From Neorhodopirellula pilleata (GTDB lineage: Bacteria; Planctomycetota; Planctomycetia; Pirellulales; Pirellulaceae), in the NCBI RefSeq assembly GCF_007859915.1, contig NZ_SJPM01000010.1, positions 190,743-254,742 on the forward strand: 64,000 nt of DNA. Reading direction: 5' to 3'. Below the pieces are notes generated by a model. It worked only from the letters and a program-made list of their open reading frames with translations, ran no database searches and was not told the DNA's origin. The position numbers were made by a program, and so were the translations under genes. Below, one piece after another: positions 44,089 to 55,200 of this stretch (position 1 is the stretch's first letter; every line of letters starts with the position of its first letter).

Positions 44089-47000
44089 GATTGATTCGAT
44101 CCGGAGATCGCGATGTCGGATTCGGGGGTTCGGAGTAGTAAGAGATAACAACAGGGAACAAAGAACAACGCGAGAATGGTCGAACCAAAAACGCCCATCG
44201 CAACACAGACGGCGGTCGGTGGCCAGAACTCGCCACCGCTCCAGTACAACGGAAAGAATCCTGCGATCGTGGTAACGCTCGTGACGACGACATGGCGGGA
44301 GTTCTCCGTCACGACTTCAATGATTCGACTGCGACACCCACCGCGGGCCTGAGGATCAAGAGAGAGACTCTTCAAGATCAGCATCGAGTCATTGACCGCC
44401 ACGCCGAGCATCCCGACGAGGCCAACGATCGCCATGAATCCGAACGGCAAACCCAACCAAGCGAGTGACAACAGGCTGAAGCCCGTACTGAGCAAACAGA
44501 CAACGCCGATGAGCAACGCGAAGCGAAACGAGTTCATGCTGAGCACCAAGACTCCGACGAGCGAAGTCGCCATGATCACGGCATAGACGCCCAAGTTTCC
44601 GATCGCCTGCTCTTGCTCCCCGGCCGACCCCAAGAAGGTCAGGCTGTAGCCCGCAGGCACGGCAAATCCACTTTGGTCGAGTCTTCGTTGAAAATCGCTT
44701 TGAACGATCGATGGCAACACACCCGCCGGAAGATAACCGAGAACCTCGGCCGTGCGGGCTTGATCGATCCGTGTGATCGACGCGACATCGGCGGCCAAAC
44801 CGATCGAAGTGATCGCCGAAAGTGAAATCGCTGACGTTTCGTTGTCGATGCGGTCGGGTTGCACTTCGGTGGAGATGATCTGATTGAGGTCTCCGCGTTG
44901 GTGTTTGGCGATCCTGACGCGGACGGGAATGCTCTCGCTACCTTCAATGATCGAGCCTCCGACCGTGCCATCGAGCGTTCCATTGAGCGCGCGGGCGATC
45001 GCAGTAAGGTCGTAACCGGCCGAATAAGATGCGGTTTGATCGACTTGTATCTCCCCTTTGGCGAGCACCTCATCAATCTCGCACCGCGTGTGAGTGATGC
45101 CGGGAGTTCGTGCGAGGACGCCACGAACATCTGCGGCGAGTTCTTGTAGCGTATCGACTTCGGGACCGGTCAAGCGAACTTCGATCGGTGCCGTGAACGG
45201 CGGTCCCTGCTCGAGTTGTCGAACTGAGATCGTCGCTTGCGGAAACCGATCCGACAAAATCGGCTGCAATCGCAGCATCGCTTGTTTCGCCATGTCGGGC
45301 GTCGGGCAGGTGACAATCGCTTGAGCATAACTAGGCTGATTGGAGCGAACCGATGCGACGTTGTAGTAAAACAGCGGGGCGCTTTCACCGATGAACCAGT
45401 GCACGTCATCGACGCCATGGTCCTTCAGCATGACATCGCGTAGCTGCTGTGCGAGTTGTTCGGTTTCTTGGGTGCTCGCATTGGCCGCGAGATCCACTTC
45501 GATATGAAATTGATTGCGATCAGCCGGCGGAAAGAACTGATCTTGCAAATTCAAGCCGAGATAAAGTCCGTACAACGCGATCGATGCCGGCAACGCAGCA
45601 CCGAGCAGAGGGAATCGCATCAGGTGACTCAACACGAACCGATAAGCTTGGGTCGAACGTCCGAAGGGATTCGTGATGGGGTTGTTCTTGCGACGATCGG
45701 GTTTCAACAGGAATAAGCTGAGCCCTGGGATGACGGTCAACGACAAAAGATACGACAAGCCGACGCTAATGATGGTGACCTGTGCGATCGAACCGACGAA
45801 TTCGCCGGTCGAACCCGGCATCAACGCGATCGGCGCAAACGAAAGGACCGTCGTCAGTGTCGCGCCGAGCAGAGGGATCGCCAAGTATCGCGAGCCTTCG
45901 ATCGCGGCGTCCCGAACCGACAATCCTCGACCGACTCGGTGACCGATCTTGTCCACCACCACGATCGCGTTGTCGACCAGCATCCCCATCGCGATGACCA
46001 ATCCGCTGACGGACATTTGATGCAGCGGAATATCGAAAATCAACAGTATCGGTAGAACAAACAAACAATTAAGCGGCAACATGATCCCGACCAAGATCGC
46101 GCTGCGAACGTTCATCCAGATGCCCGTGCAGATCACCACCGAGATCAACCCCGTCAGGAAGTTGACCCGCAGCGAATCGAATCGCGATTGAACATAGGGA
46201 TATTGATCAAAGATCGTCTCAACGGTGATGCCGGCGGGGAGTTCGTTCTCGAATTCCCGGATGACTTTTTGTGCGTCGCGGTGCCAATGGTCGATGCGAT
46301 AGTCGTCTCGCAAGTGAACGCCGACGACCACCGCCGGCCGACCGCTGGTAAGTGCCTTCGACGGTGCGGGATCGGGAATGGCGCGGGTAACGGTCGCGAT
46401 GTCGCCGAGTTGGACGATCGTGCCGGATGTTTGACGAATCGGGATTTGGCTGATTCGCGTCTTCGTTTCCAGATTGCCGGTGATTTCCAACGCCATCGCA
46501 CTGCGAGAGCCTTGCAGGCGACCGGCGGGCATCTTGGTGTCATTGTTGGCAATCATCGTGGCCAGTTGATTCGCGTCCAAGCCCAAGCTGTTGGCCCGCT
46601 GCCGATCAATCTCGATGATGATCTCTTCGCCCGGATCGCCGGACAGGGAGGTTTTCTCGGTCCCCTGGATTAAGTCCATGCGTTCTTGGAGCCGTTTGGC
46701 CAAGCGTCGTAAAATCGAGTAGCTCGGTGGTTCTTCGAGGTCCCACCGAATCGCCAGCAACATCGCATGAGCTTTCGCGTCGAGCTCTTCCAATTCAGGC
46801 TTGCTTGCCATCGTCGGTAATCGACCCGAAGCGGCGTTCAAACGCTCTCGCACCAGTCCCCACGCGTTGGCGACCGATTCTCGATCGAGGTGATCATTGA
46901 GTTCGACGACCAAAACGGACACACCGGCTCGGCTCATCGATGTCAATTCGGCAATCTCTTTGATGTCGATGAGTTCTCGTTCGATTGGTTTTGAAACCAG

Positions 47001-47177
47001 CGACTCGACGCGACCGGGCGTGCCACCGGGATAGGTCGTGGTGATGACGGCAAAGCGTGCTGTCAAGATCGGGTCTTCCATGCGAGGCAACGCTTGATAA
47101 GACGCAATCCCGGCAACGCAGATCAGGACGATCGCCATCGCGAGAAGCCGGGTGTTGGAAACGAACCATTGAGTCAT
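44085..47177 (-). CDS. RND-family efflux pump inner-membrane subunit
   Basis: A 1030-residue permease of the AcrB/MexB superfamily. It has about twelve membrane segments in two blocks, large periplasmic loops, and the transmembrane-4 motif GMLVDNAIVVVDKIGHR with its paired Asp. Drug-type and HAE-like motifs include GGTPGRVESLVSKPIERELI. It is predicted to drive export by proton flow, together with the HlyD part of the neighbouring fusion protein and the outer-membrane lipoprotein. Confidence 0.88.
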   Translation of the reverse strand: MTQWFVSNTRLLAMAIVLICVAGIASYQALPRMEDPILTARFAVITTTYPGGTPGRVESLVSKPIERELIDIKEIAELTSMSRAGVSVLVVELNDHLDRESVANAWGLVRERLNAASGRLPTMASKPELEELDAKAHAMLLAIRWDLEEPPSYSILRRLAKRLQERMDLIQGTEKTSLSGDPGEEIIIEIDRQRANSLGLDANQLATMIANNDTKMPAGRLQGSRSAMALEITGNLETKTRISQIPIRQTSGTIVQLGDIATVTRAIPDPAPSKALTSGRPAVVVGVHLRDDYRIDHWHRDAQKVIREFENELPAGITVETIFDQYPYVQSRFDSLRVNFLTGLISVVICTGIWMNVRSAILVGIMLPLNCLFVLPILLIFDIPLHQMSVSGLVIAMGMLVDNAIVVVDKIGHRVGRGLSVRDAAIEGSRYLAIPLLGATLTTVLSFAPIALMPGSTGEFVGSIAQVTIISVGLSYLLSLTVIPGLSLFLLKPDRRKNNPITNPFGRSTQAYRFVLSHLMRFPLLGAALPASIALYGLYLGLNLQDQFFPPADRNQFHIEVDLAANASTQETEQLAQQLRDVMLKDHGVDDVHWFIGESAPLFYYNVASVRSNQPSYAQAIVTCPTPDMAKQAMLRLQPILSDRFPQATISVRQLEQGPPFTAPIEVRLTGPEVDTLQELAADVRGVLARTPGITHTRCEIDEVLAKGEIQVDQTASYSAGYDLTAIARALNGTLDGTVGGSIIEGSESIPVRVRIAKHQRGDLNQIISTEVQPDRIDNETSAISLSAITSIGLAADVASITRIDQARTAEVLGYLPAGVLPSIVQSDFQRRLDQSGFAVPAGYSLTFLGSAGEQEQAIGNLGVYAVIMATSLVGVLVLSMNSFRFALLIGVVCLLSTGFSLLSLAWLGLPFGFMAIVGLVGMLGVAVNDSMLILKSLSLDPQARGGCRSRIIEVVTENSRHVVVTSVTTIAGFFPLYWSGGEFWPPTAVCVAMGVFGSTILALFFVPCCYLLLLRTPESDIAISGSNQS

Positions 47178-47219
47178 GGGAGTGTTAGCTAGATGAAATG
47201 TGTCGGTGGTTGGTGTCGG

Positions 47220-49808
47220 CTACAGTGTCGGACTCGTCAATGAAGCATTCATGCTCTTGAACGCGACTTGAGAATCGACCCGCACGATTTGTCCCGGCGT
47301 CAAGCGATGCAAACCGGCGGCGACGATCGGTTCGCCTTCCTGTAGGGTGCCGCGGACGTAGCCACGGTCCGAATCGACAAGGATCACCTCGAGTTCTCGC
47401 TTGACCAAGCGAGCGGTGTCGGTCTGTTCGATGGGTTCGAGGGCGAGGACTGCCCACAGACCGTGATCGCCTTGGATGATCGATGACATCGCGACCCAAA
47501 AACCACTTTCATCCATCGGCTTGGTGAGTTCGATTTCAACGGATCGACCGATGCCCCAGCCGGGTTCGAGATCGATCAGTTCGAACACAGCCGTATTGGT
47601 TCGTGTTCCAGGATCGAGTTCCGGCAAGACGGCTGATAACTTGGCGCCGACCGATCGAGGACCGATGCTGACCGTGATCGGGTCATCAAACATCAAGCGA
47701 TCGATGTACTCCGGTGGCAACCCGATCCAAGCTTCTGGTGCGGCAACCTCGACCAATCGAACGACCGGTTCACCGGGCGAGACGACTGAACCAGGTGAGC
47801 GATATCGTTCCGCCACGATCGCGTCGAAAGGCGAGACGATGCTGCTTTCTTTCAGTTGCACCGCAAGCTGTTCTTTCGACGCGGCAAGCTCTTCGAGCAC
47901 CGCCCGCTGGGCAAGTACCTGTTCGGAACGGGTTCCCGAGAGCAGTTCGTCGAGTGAGTTTTGCGTCGCGTTGAAGCTCTCTTGTTTGCTTTTGACTTGC
48001 GAAAACGTCTCGTCGACCGCTTGCCGCGAAACTGCTCCGATGGAGACCAATCGTTGCGTTCGCGCGAACGAGGTTTGAGCTAGTTCCAGCTCCGCTTGGG
48101 CCGCTTTGACTTCGTTGCGGGCGACTTCGATCGTTTGAGATCGCGGTCCGGCTAGCATTTCATCAAGCCTTGCCGTGGCTGCTTTGATTTGTGCGTCGAT
48201 CGCCTTCAAATTCGCTTGCAACAAGGCGTCATTGAGTGTTGCCAACACCTGGTTCTTCGATACGTGTTGACCGCGTTGGACAGGAATGCTGTCGATCGCA
48301 CCAATGCGATTGAACCCAACTTCACTGGTGCGTTTGGCCTTAACCACGCCAGTAAAACGTCGTGGTAGCTGAGTGGATGAAAGCTTGACGGGTACATAGG
48401 TTTCGACCGTGAGAAGCGGGGTTTTCAATTCGCCACCGGATGAACGGGTGCTGGTCACGCCCAGAGACCGGCCCGGATAGATCTCGGATGCTTGATTGCC
48501 GATCCTCGTCAAATGGTCGCGAGACGCGTAAACCAGACCGGAGAACAAAAGCAATCCCGAAGCCGCGACCAGGCTGCGAACACGCAATCGAACCGGTGCC
48601 GGCTTCTTGGTCTCATGTATCGCTGCATGAACCGGCGTCGGCGTCACCGAGGTAGCTTCATCGCCCGTGAATTGCGCTGTCGTTCGTTGTGAGCTGACGC
48701 CCGCTCGCGCCTTCGGAATCAATTCGGAGATGGGTTCGGATTTGCCAGGACCGTAGAGAACCGCACCTTCAGGCCCGACGGTCCGCTCGAGTTGGCCATT
48801 ACTAGCGAGGTGATTCAGATAACCGACGATCTCGGGCAGCAACCGCGATCGTTCGTCTAGCGACAACGATCGATTATGAAACGGCTCAACCAGATCAACT
48901 GCGGATTGGGGGGTCGCGATCAATCGAACGATTCGTTGCATCCCGGCTTCGACATTGGTTCGGATCTGTCGCAAGCGATTCAGACAGCCTGTATAGGGTG
49001 ATTGATGTCCGGGTAATACCAACAACTGGTTGTTCGCCAACTGGGCTAGCTTCTGACAACTTCGCAACCATTCACCGACCAAGTCTGATTCTGGTTCGGT
49101 GAACGGAACCGTCAAGCTCGCCGAGATGTTCGGTAGAATCTGATCACCGACGATGGCAAGATCTTGCGACCACAATGTCGCGTGTTCGGCGGCATGGCCG
49201 TTTCCGGTGGCAACTTTCCAAGTCCGAAAGCCGATGTGGATTGTTTCCATGTCGACAAGCGGTACGTACACGTCCGGCAAGGGCGAAACCCAGTCGCGAT
49301 AATTGCCTGAGGTTTGGCGTCGATAAGCCTCGAGTTGAATTCCATTGAGTCCCGCGTTTCGCATGAACTCGACGGCTTCGGTCGTAGGTATGTTCGATGA
49401 GGTTCGCAATAGCAGCTGGCAGGTCAACCAACACGTCCGCGTCATCCAAAGCGAAGCGTTGTGCTTCTTGGTGAGATAACCCGCCGACCCAATATGATCG
49501 GGATGGAAATGAGTCACGATGATCCGCCGCAGAGGTAGGCTCTTTAGCATGGCCGAACCCAATGCGGCTTCCAACGCTTGGATCGACTCGGGCGTATTGG
49601 CTCCCGTGTCGACAAGCGTCAAGCCTTTGCCATCTCGAAGTGCATAAACGTTGACGCTCTCGAGCGGTGCCTTCATGGGTAGTCGAATCCACCACACGCC
49701 GTTGGCGACTTCCACGGGTGTCCCGAATGCTTCGTTCGCTTTGCACGGATAAGTGATTCCCGATTCGGGAATGTTCTCGCTGATCGGTTGGTTGGATGTG
49801 GATGTCAT
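47220..49808 (-). CDS. fusion: metallo-beta-lactamase hydrolase + membrane-fusion (HlyD) adaptor
   Basis: An 862-residue protein in four parts. An MBL fold (about 30-290) has the metal ligands His100-x-His102-x-Asp104-His105, a His near 205-209, Asp222 and His268 all in place. Then come a winged-helix-like extension (about 300-352), a low-complexity linker, and one membrane helix at about 411-429. The last part is a typical periplasmic adaptor (about 465-855) with a coiled-coil hairpin (AAQAELELAQTSFARTQRLV) and a lipoyl/barrel part. The MBL part should be cytoplasmic and the adaptor periplasmic. The start overlaps the enoyl-reductase stop by 4 bp, and the RND permease follows 42 bp later. 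The hydrolase might act as a thioesterase for the PKS; this is inference. Confidence 0.82.
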   Translation of the reverse strand: MTSTSNQPISENIPESGITYPCKANEAFGTPVEVANGVWWIRLPMKAPLESVNVYALRDGKGLTLVDTGANTPESIQALEAALGSAMLKSLPLRRIIVTHFHPDHIGSAGYLTKKHNASLWMTRTCWLTCQLLLRTSSNIPTTEAVEFMRNAGLNGIQLEAYRRQTSGNYRDWVSPLPDVYVPLVDMETIHIGFRTWKVATGNGHAAEHATLWSQDLAIVGDQILPNISASLTVPFTEPESDLVGEWLRSCQKLAQLANNQLLVLPGHQSPYTGCLNRLRQIRTNVEAGMQRIVRLIATPQSAVDLVEPFHNRSLSLDERSRLLPEIVGYLNHLASNGQLERTVGPEGAVLYGPGKSEPISELIPKARAGVSSQRTTAQFTGDEATSVTPTPVHAAIHETKKPAPVRLRVRSLVAASGLLLFSGLVYASRDHLTRIGNQASEIYPGRSLGVTSTRSSGGELKTPLLTVETYVPVKLSSTQLPRRFTGVVKAKRTSEVGFNRIGAIDSIPVQRGQHVSKNQVLATLNDALLQANLKAIDAQIKAATARLDEMLAGPRSQTIEVARNEVKAAQAELELAQTSFARTQRLVSIGAVSRQAVDETFSQVKSKQESFNATQNSLDELLSGTRSEQVLAQRAVLEELAASKEQLAVQLKESSIVSPFDAIVAERYRSPGSVVSPGEPVVRLVEVAAPEAWIGLPPEYIDRLMFDDPITVSIGPRSVGAKLSAVLPELDPGTRTNTAVFELIDLEPGWGIGRSVEIELTKPMDESGFWVAMSSIIQGDHGLWAVLALEPIEQTDTARLVKRELEVILVDSDRGYVRGTLQEGEPIVAAGLHRLTPGQIVRVDSQVAFKSMNASLTSPTL

Positions 49809-50821
49809 TCGATGTGCTCGGATGGAGAAGTGCGGTCGGCTGGGTTGGTGCTAATGAAGACTTTGCCGGACCGGCCTGGTTGCTCGGCACGGGTGATTGC
49901 GTTGCTGATTTCATCGATCGAGAAGACGGAATCGACATCGCTATGAAGTTTTTGACTTGCGAGTAGATCGACTAATTCGAGGATGTGTGACTGACGCTCT
50001 TGGGCCGACAAACGATTCAGAATCTTCGACAACCAGAATCCGGTCAGTTGGATATTTCGAAAAATGGTGTGCATCGGATTCAAGCGGCACGGTTCGACGG
50101 ACAACATGCCGTAGTTGACGATCATCCCGCCGTCGGCCAAGCATGCCGCAATTCGATCAGTCGATTCTCCGGCAACCGCGTCCAGACCGAGCTTGATAGC
50201 CTGGCCGTTGAGTTCCGATCGAAGCCGTTCGTCGACGCCGTCCTCGTCCAACAAATTGATGTCGCCGCCGAGTCGTTCCGTCTCGGCGATTTGCTCGGGA
50301 CGACGAACGAGGTTAACGGTGCGAAACCCTCTGGCTTTGGCGAGTTGGATGACGTAGCGACCAACCGCCGACAGTGGAGCGTTCTGCACAACTAATTCTC
50401 CGTCGCGGATCGGTTCGATTTGGGAGGTGAGCCAATGCGCCGTCATGCCCGATACTTTGAGCATCGATAGCTGCAACGGGTCCAAGTCATCGGGCACTTT
50501 CACGGTTAGCGAGGCGGGAACCTTACGCAGCGTCGCCCAATTGTTATTGGCCAACAAGAGCACGCGATTGCCGACTTCGAGATGGCTTACCGATCGTCCC
50601 ACTTCGACGACGGTTCCGACGGCTTCCATCCCGATCGTCGCCGGTGGTTGGTTCAACACGCCGTATTGTCCGCGGATCATGGCAAGGTCAGCGGGATTGA
50701 TCGGAAACGAATCGATCGAAACCATGACTTCCCACGCTGATGGTGATGTCGGGTCGGCGACTTCTTGACATTGGGCCACGACCGAGGGTGGGCCGAATCG
50801 TTCATAGATGATCTGTTTCAT
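49805..50821 (-). CDS. MECR-like enoyl reductase (stand-alone, trans-acting?)
   Basis: A 338-residue medium-chain reductase. The NAD(P)H motif SAVGRYVIQLAKARGFRTVN and the N-terminal segment PINPADLAMIRGQYG are those of 2-enoyl-thioester reductases (MECR/ETR group) and related quinone reductases. It needs no zinc. It starts 8 bp after the oxoamine synthase stop. Since the ER-like domain of the neighbouring PKS lacks its cofactor motif, this protein is the natural candidate to perform enoyl reduction in trans. Confidence 0.8.
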   Translation of the reverse strand: MKQIIYERFGPPSVVAQCQEVADPTSPSAWEVMVSIDSFPINPADLAMIRGQYGVLNQPPATIGMEAVGTVVEVGRSVSHLEVGNRVLLLANNNWATLRKVPASLTVKVPDDLDPLQLSMLKVSGMTAHWLTSQIEPIRDGELVVQNAPLSAVGRYVIQLAKARGFRTVNLVRRPEQIAETERLGGDINLLDEDGVDERLRSELNGQAIKLGLDAVAGESTDRIAACLADGGMIVNYGMLSVEPCRLNPMHTIFRNIQLTGFWLSKILNRLSAQERQSHILELVDLLASQKLHSDVDSVFSIDEISNAITRAEQPGRSGKVFISTNPADRTSPSEHIE

Positions 50822-50829
50822 GATAGACC

Positions 50830-52209
50830 CTAAAACAGTCCCTTCGATTTGGGAGCGACCTTCAGAAGGTCGCCGATCAAGTCGATCGTTTGATTGATTT
50901 GTTCGTGGGTGTGATTGACATTGATGAAAAATCGCAGACGAGTCTTATCCCTGGGGACGATCGGGTGCATCATCGGATAGCTACAGATGCCGTTTTCCCA
51001 CAACTTCATTGATAGCCATAAAGCCAATTCCGAATCACGCATCATGATCGGAACGACGCCCGAATCTTTGCTGCGATAGGTGTCTAACCCGGCGGTCTGT
51101 GCCTGTTGGATGAAATAGGCCGCATTGTCTTGCAATCGTCGGGCTCGATCAGGTTGCTCTCGCATGATCCGAAGTGATTCGAGCGCCGCGGCAGCATTGG
51201 CCGGCGTCGGCGAAGCCCCATAAAGTAGCACACCAGGGGCATAGTGTTTCAAGATCGCGATCAACGGTGATGGTCCGGCAACGTATCCGCCGCAGGTACC
51301 AAATGCCTTGCTGAGCGACCCGTAAAGGATGTCGATCTGCTTTCCGTCGATGCCGAAATAGTCGCAAACGCCCAAGCCTCTTGGGCCGATGACGCCCATC
51401 GAATGGGCTTCGTCGACCATTAGGAGTGCTTTGTACTTGTCCTTGATCTCGACCAGTTTCGGCACGTCCGGTATATCGCCGTCCATGCTGTAGACACCTT
51501 CGGCGAGAATCAATACACGTTCAAAATTCCCGCGATGTTGGTCCAGAAGTTGGGTCAGCGCGTCGTAGTCGTTGTGAGGAAAACTAAAGCGTCGTGAACC
51601 GGTCATCTTGCAACCGATCAAGGCCGAATTGTGAATCAACTCGTCATACAGAATCAGGTCTTGGTTTCGGCACAGATAGCCGATCGTGAAGGCGTTGGTG
51701 CTATATCCGCCGACCGACAGTACCGCGTCCTCGGTGCCGAGCACGTCGCAAATCTCACGTTCGAATGCGCTGTGCAAATCGATCTCACCGGTGATCGATC
51801 GCCCCGATCCGGTTCCCGCGCCAAAGGTTCGAACCGCTTCAATCGCGGCATTCTTGACACGTTCGTCCGAACCGAGCGCGAGATAGTTGTAGGTGGAAAA
51901 GTTGACGAACTCTCGGCCGTGGATCGTAACGTTTGCGTCCGAGGCTCCCGCGTGAGGCTGAAACAAGCTTTGCGGGAATGACTGCTTTTGGCAGTACCAC
52001 TGCATCGTCGTGTACTCTTTGTACTCTGGAAAATCCTTGAATTGAAAATACGCGGGTGGGATGTCGTCGAGGCTTCGAGCGGTCAGGCGTTTCGATTCGG
52101 CCACGCTGGCGTGCGCGACGTCGTGGGAAGCTCCGGTTGCCATTGCGTTCGATTGCGTTTTGCCAAGCAACGTGGCACGTAGTTTCTCAATGCTGTTTCG
52201 AGTGGTCAT
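50830..52209 (-). CDS. alpha-oxoamine synthase (PLP-dependent, BioF/SPT-like)
   Basis: A 459-residue aminotransferase-fold enzyme from the ATG at 52209 (an earlier TTG is possible). It has an N-terminal extension of about 50 residues. Motifs are VDEAHSMGVIGPRGLG (Asp266, His269) and the PLP Lys301 in YGSLSKAFGTCGGYVAG. Enzymes of this family join an amino acid to an acyl thioester with loss of CO2, as in serine palmitoyltransferase, 8-amino-7-oxononanoate synthase and the Fum8 release enzyme of fumonisin PKS. Directly downstream of the PKS, release of the chain as an alpha-aminoketone is the likely role. Confidence 0.85.
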   Translation of the reverse strand: MTTRNSIEKLRATLLGKTQSNAMATGASHDVAHASVAESKRLTARSLDDIPPAYFQFKDFPEYKEYTTMQWYCQKQSFPQSLFQPHAGASDANVTIHGREFVNFSTYNYLALGSDERVKNAAIEAVRTFGAGTGSGRSITGEIDLHSAFEREICDVLGTEDAVLSVGGYSTNAFTIGYLCRNQDLILYDELIHNSALIGCKMTGSRRFSFPHNDYDALTQLLDQHRGNFERVLILAEGVYSMDGDIPDVPKLVEIKDKYKALLMVDEAHSMGVIGPRGLGVCDYFGIDGKQIDILYGSLSKAFGTCGGYVAGPSPLIAILKHYAPGVLLYGASPTPANAAAALESLRIMREQPDRARRLQDNAAYFIQQAQTAGLDTYRSKDSGVVPIMMRDSELALWLSMKLWENGICSYPMMHPIVPRDKTRLRFFINVNHTHEQINQTIDLIGDLLKVAPKSKGLF

Positions 52210-52292
52210 ATTCGTTGTCAAATCAAGGTGTAACGTCGGTAGTCAAGATGATCGTCGGCCACAAGCCGACGCCAATGATCGATCTCGCGATG

Positions 52293-55200
52293 CTATGCCG
52301 GTTGCATTGCGTTTTCGGAAAGCAGCATCATGAGCGAAGTCTGGGCAAGCGAAACAATGTTGGAGTCTCCGAGCAGTTCGAGCACCGCGACCTTCAATCC
52401 CAATGATTGTTCCAAGGTCATTTGAATCTCGGTGGCGACCAGAGAGTCCACGCCGAGTTCGTTGATCGGTCGTGTGGGTTGGATCTGCGACGGGTCGGTT
52501 TTCAAAATGCTGGCCAGTACATCGGTGATCAAGGCAATCAACACCTGCAGTTGCTCGTCGGATTCCAATAGTGCGAGTTCGTCGACAAGGGCACTGCGTG
52601 CTTGCGAGTCGACACCCGTCGCGTCACCGGCGATCAGTTTTTGGTACCTGGGGGAGGTGCCCGCCCGGACTTCAAAACGGCCCCACTCGGACCACGACTT
52701 CATCAAGAGGATTCCGATCTGAGTGACGTCACGATTGATTGCTAACCGCAAGTAATCCAACGCTTCCCGCGACTCCATGCCGGCGAGACCGACATAACTG
52801 AGGAACTGCTCCAGCTTCTCGTCTCGCGCGACGATGCCGACGTCACCGATCGCTCCCCAGTTCATCGACAATCCGGGAAGTCCCATTTGGCGACGCATGT
52901 GAGCGAGGCCGTTGAGGAATCCGTTGGCGGCACTGTAAATCGATTGGCGGCTGTTGCCGACCAAGTTGGCCGCAGACGAATAGAGGATAAAATGAGCTAA
53001 CGGCAGATGCAGGGTTTCCTCGTGGAGAACCCATGCGGCGTCCGCCTTGTTCCTCATGACCGTCGAAAGGTGATCCAAGTCGATGTCGGCGATCGGTTCA
53101 TCGATGATCGCCGCAGCCGAATGAATGATTCCCTTGAGCGGTGGCAATTCCTTGTCGATCCGGGCCAAGAGTTCTCGGACCGCTTCGCGATCGGAGGCGT
53201 CGCAAGCGACCGCCACCACATCGATACCGTCGCTCCGCAATTTCGCCACGAAAGCTTGTTTCTCAACTGTGTCGGCACCGGCGCGACCGGTCAACACCAA
53301 CGATCGGACTCCTTGCTCGATCAGCCAGTTTGCCGTTTGTTGACCGAAACCGCCAAGGCCACCAGTGATCAAGTAAGTACCGTCGGCGGTGATGGTATCC
53401 GGATCACATTGGATGATCGGAAGATCCTCTTCGGGAGTGTCTAACGCGAGTATCAAGGTTCCCAAAGAATCGCTAAACGGCAGTTTTTGCCAAGCGATGT
53501 CAGCGAGCGAAACTTCAAAGAACTTAGATTCACGGTGACGGCCCGACGACAAACGTTCAACCGATTGCGTCAACGCGGATTGCAGACTCTCAGGCCGACG
53601 AGCGATCAGCGAGATCGCCGAACGGATGATCCCCCCGGCGTGATCGGGAACCGGATACGAATGCGACGCGTCTTCGATATCGATGATCCAACCACCCTCG
53701 GCGAGCGACGACCATCCGATCGTCGATTGACAACGGGCGGCCTGCACTGCGATCACGGTGAAACCCCGATCGGCTGTTGTCTCGGTAACGAGTTGATCGA
53801 TTCGTTGCGACGACATCACGTCGATCTCGCGATCACCGAACAACGACGGGTCCAGTTCGTCGATGCGATCGGTAACGATCTGAACTCGAATCCCGGCGGC
53901 CTCCATTTGTTCAGCCAATTCCAAACCAAACGGAGTCGCTTCGATCAAGGCAACGTCGCCGGGTCTGAACGGAACTTGTTGCATGACGGCCGCAGCACGA
54001 GCGGTATCTTTCAAACATGCGACGAGAGTCGACGCGTTGGTGTCCTGCGGGATCGTGACGGCGTGAATGCAATCCGCCTTCAATGTCAGATGGCTGGCCG
54101 TTTCGGCGGGCACGAATCCGGCGACGCGTGAACCAACGACGTACTGCGTGACGTTTTCACCGACATTGAGTACTCTTCCGACGAACTCCATCCACGGACG
54201 TTCAACGATCTCGTCAACGTCATCTTTGATGAATTCCAACGGAACCGCAGATTTTTCGATCATCACACGAACTTCGTCCGCTTGAAGCGGAGCCAGATTG
54301 GCGTCGAGTACCCGGACGACTCCGATATCGCTCTCGTGGAGACTCGGTCGAATCAACACCGGTGCGTCTTCGCGGATGCGTCCGACCTGCGTGATGTCTT
54401 TGGTTAAGTCGTCGACCAGGCTCAACTCGCTGGTGAATCGTCGGCCGTCGCGAATCGCAATTTCGTCTTCGGGTGCATCGCAAATCAGTTCTTGGATGAA
54501 CGCGTCAAAGCATTCATCACCGACTTGTTTGGGAAGATCGATCGAAGTGACTCGGCCGACCTCCAACTCGTTGAAGGCAACGCGACAAAAACCGTTGAAC
54601 GTTGATTGAGATGGATTCAGCTCGGCGTCACTCGGGGTCACCTGATGCCCCGCTTGAGTGACCACATAGATGCGAGGTGTATCTTCACGCTCGATGTTCT
54701 GGAACGCTTGCAATCCGGCAACGATGTGTCGCAATCGCGTCTGGCCGGTTGGATCGTCGGACTGCGGCGTGCAATCGAGTGGACAGGTGAAAACGATCCC
54801 GTCGAATTCGTCGGTGTCTTCGAAGACCCTGGCCCAGTGTTCGGCAGATTCGGACTGTATCTCGTAATCGCGACCCGACACACTGAACCGATCGGATGGT
54901 TTGACGTGCGCCGACACGATGGCGCCGAAATTCTCCAGTTGTTGACATACCAGTTCACTCCAACCGGCAGTGTCACCCACGACCATCCACTGGCCCAATC
55001 GTTTGGGTTCGGGAAGGTTGTTGCCGACACTCCAAAGGTATTTCAAAATCTGGAGCTTCACCGGAGTACCAAATTTATCGACGCGCTGTCGTTTCGACGC
55101 CGCATTGGCCCGCAGTCGCCGAACGGTCGCAACCGGTTGTCCTTCGTTGTCATACAGATCGATATGGCAATCGACATACTTGGCATTCATTTCGATCAAT

